64,000 nucleotides of DNA from Casuarius casuarius (Eukaryota > Chordata > Aves > Casuariiformes > Casuariidae), in NCBI GenBank assembly GCA_003342895.1, contig PTFA01000020.1, forward strand, positions 3,653,437 through 3,717,436, given 5' to 3'. How positions within the stretch are numbered: the stretch's first letter is position 1; each line of letters opens with the position of its first letter. The translations under genes and the position numbers were made by a program. Shown piece after piece: positions 63,400 to 64,000 of this stretch. The notes under the pieces are model-generated. The model made no database searches. It saw only the letters and a program-made list of their open reading frames with translations, and had not been told where the DNA came from.

Positions 63400-64000
63400 T
63401 GCCAGTATTGCATTTGCTGAACCTTTAAAAGCAGGCAAAATGAGCAAGTCTGGAGCCTGATGTCAGAAACTACTTGCNTAAGTAAACCTTATTCACAAAA
63501 ATAGTTTGAAATGCTGCAGAATAGGTTTCCAATCTAGTGAGGCAAAACATACGTTCCTTCTGCTGCTGCCCATCATTTCCTGTGCGTGGTTGCCACTTTG
63601 GCTTACGCTCACTAATACCTTACTCCCCAGGTAGTCCTATTGAGTACTGTGAGACAACGCACGGAATAACATTCTCAGTATTAGCAACAGCCGCAAAAGC
63701 TGTCCCTTTGTCAATCATCTATAATCTGTGCTTTTATTAAAAATAGTTTGAAGAGCTGATATGTGTGCTGACAGTTTCCAGCCCTGTTGCAGCAACCTAT
63801 TTGGTTGTAAAGGGATTTAGTGTTCCAAATGCTGCAACAAATCTCATAACTGCCCAATTATCACTTGATGGCCACCACTCTCCGGCACCCTCGGGGCCAT
63901 GTCATTGAAGATAAGCTCTGTTTATGTTAACTTAGTGTCAGGATGTACAGCATATGTCTACGAGGCTGAATGAGTGCCCTTTTGCAGGATGTTCTGTACA
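63400..64000. promoter_or_regulatory. Motif-dense block, candidate enhancer
   Basis: Low simple-repeat content and closely packed factor-like sites mark this block, which runs off the window end. Visible words are TGTCAATCA (63,709-63,717, PBX/HOX type on the minus strand), TTTTATTA (63,732-63,739, HOX/CDX type) and TGACAG (63,769-63,774, MEIS type). AAGATAAG (63,908-63,915, GATA type) is followed closely by TGTTTATGTTAAC (63,919-63,931, FOX/HNF1 type). Homotypic clusters like this are typical of developmental enhancers. Conservation is not tested, so the role is inference. Confidence 0.35.
63785..63839 (+). other. Possible 55-base hairpin
   Basis: TGTTGCAGCA (63,785-63,794) pairs with TGCTGCAACA (63,830-63,839). 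After a five-base bulge, TTTGG (63,800-63,804) pairs with CCAAA (63,825-63,829), leaving a loop of about 20 bases. A second competing stem, CAACC/GGTTG (63,793-63,797 and 63,803-63,807), lies inside. It is smaller than a usual microRNA precursor and matches none I know. Confidence 0.4.

Noticed and set aside
63785..63839. Known microRNA precursor
   Set aside because: The stem is short and bulged and neither arm matches a microRNA that I know, so it is kept only as a possible hairpin.
1..64000. tRNA, rRNA, CRISPR array or prokaryotic operon
   Set aside because: I saw no tRNA B-box/cloverleaf, no rRNA phrases and no regularly spaced direct repeats. The sequence character is vertebrate nuclear.

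Overview
This window looks like gene-poor vertebrate nuclear DNA, most likely from a bird, with a crocodilian or turtle as the alternative. The evidence is AT-rich sequence with rare, clustered CpG; no bacterial-style gene packing; long stretches with no open frame beyond chance length; scattered microsatellites; and decayed CR1 LINE copies as the main recognisable transposon class. I saw no mammalian Alu, B1 or L1 sequence. Isolated single N bases, usually one per 1-3 kb, mark a draft assembly. I found no intact protein-coding gene, tRNA, rRNA or known microRNA, so the window is best read as an intergenic desert or a very large intron.

Layout. 1-7.8 kb: unique non-coding DNA with simple repeats. 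7.8-9.5 kb: a run of coding-like segments in shifting frames with stops, probably an old broken gene or element that I cannot identify, followed by an A-rich stretch and a LINE-type tail at about 9.9-10.0 kb. 10-14.9 kb: nothing recognisable. 14.9-15.4 kb: two CR1 3' ends and a long A/GA microsatellite. 18.6-19.14 kb: an isolated CpG-rich island, the strongest candidate regulatory site, with a second motif-rich block at 20.5-20.9 kb. 26.3-26.5 kb: a CR1 3' end. 28.3 and 30.3 kb: two diverged collinear copies of an unknown repeat of about 250 bp, with a 34-bp tandem duplication between them. 33.5-34.45 kb and 48.7-49.8 kb: two substantial CR1 reverse-transcriptase/3' fragments on the + strand. 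41.1 kb: a perfect 23-bp palindrome. 48.0 kb: the best single-exon candidate (acceptor, 41 codons, stop, AATAAA). 56.1 kb: a 13-bp inverted repeat. 63.4-64.0 kb: a motif-dense block running off the window end, with PBX/MEIS-, GATA- and FOX-like sites and a possible hairpin.

No genes can be shown to work together here. If the window has a function it is probably regulatory (the 18.6-20.9 kb and 63.4-64.0 kb blocks). All family names come from recognising sequence by eye; no database search was run.
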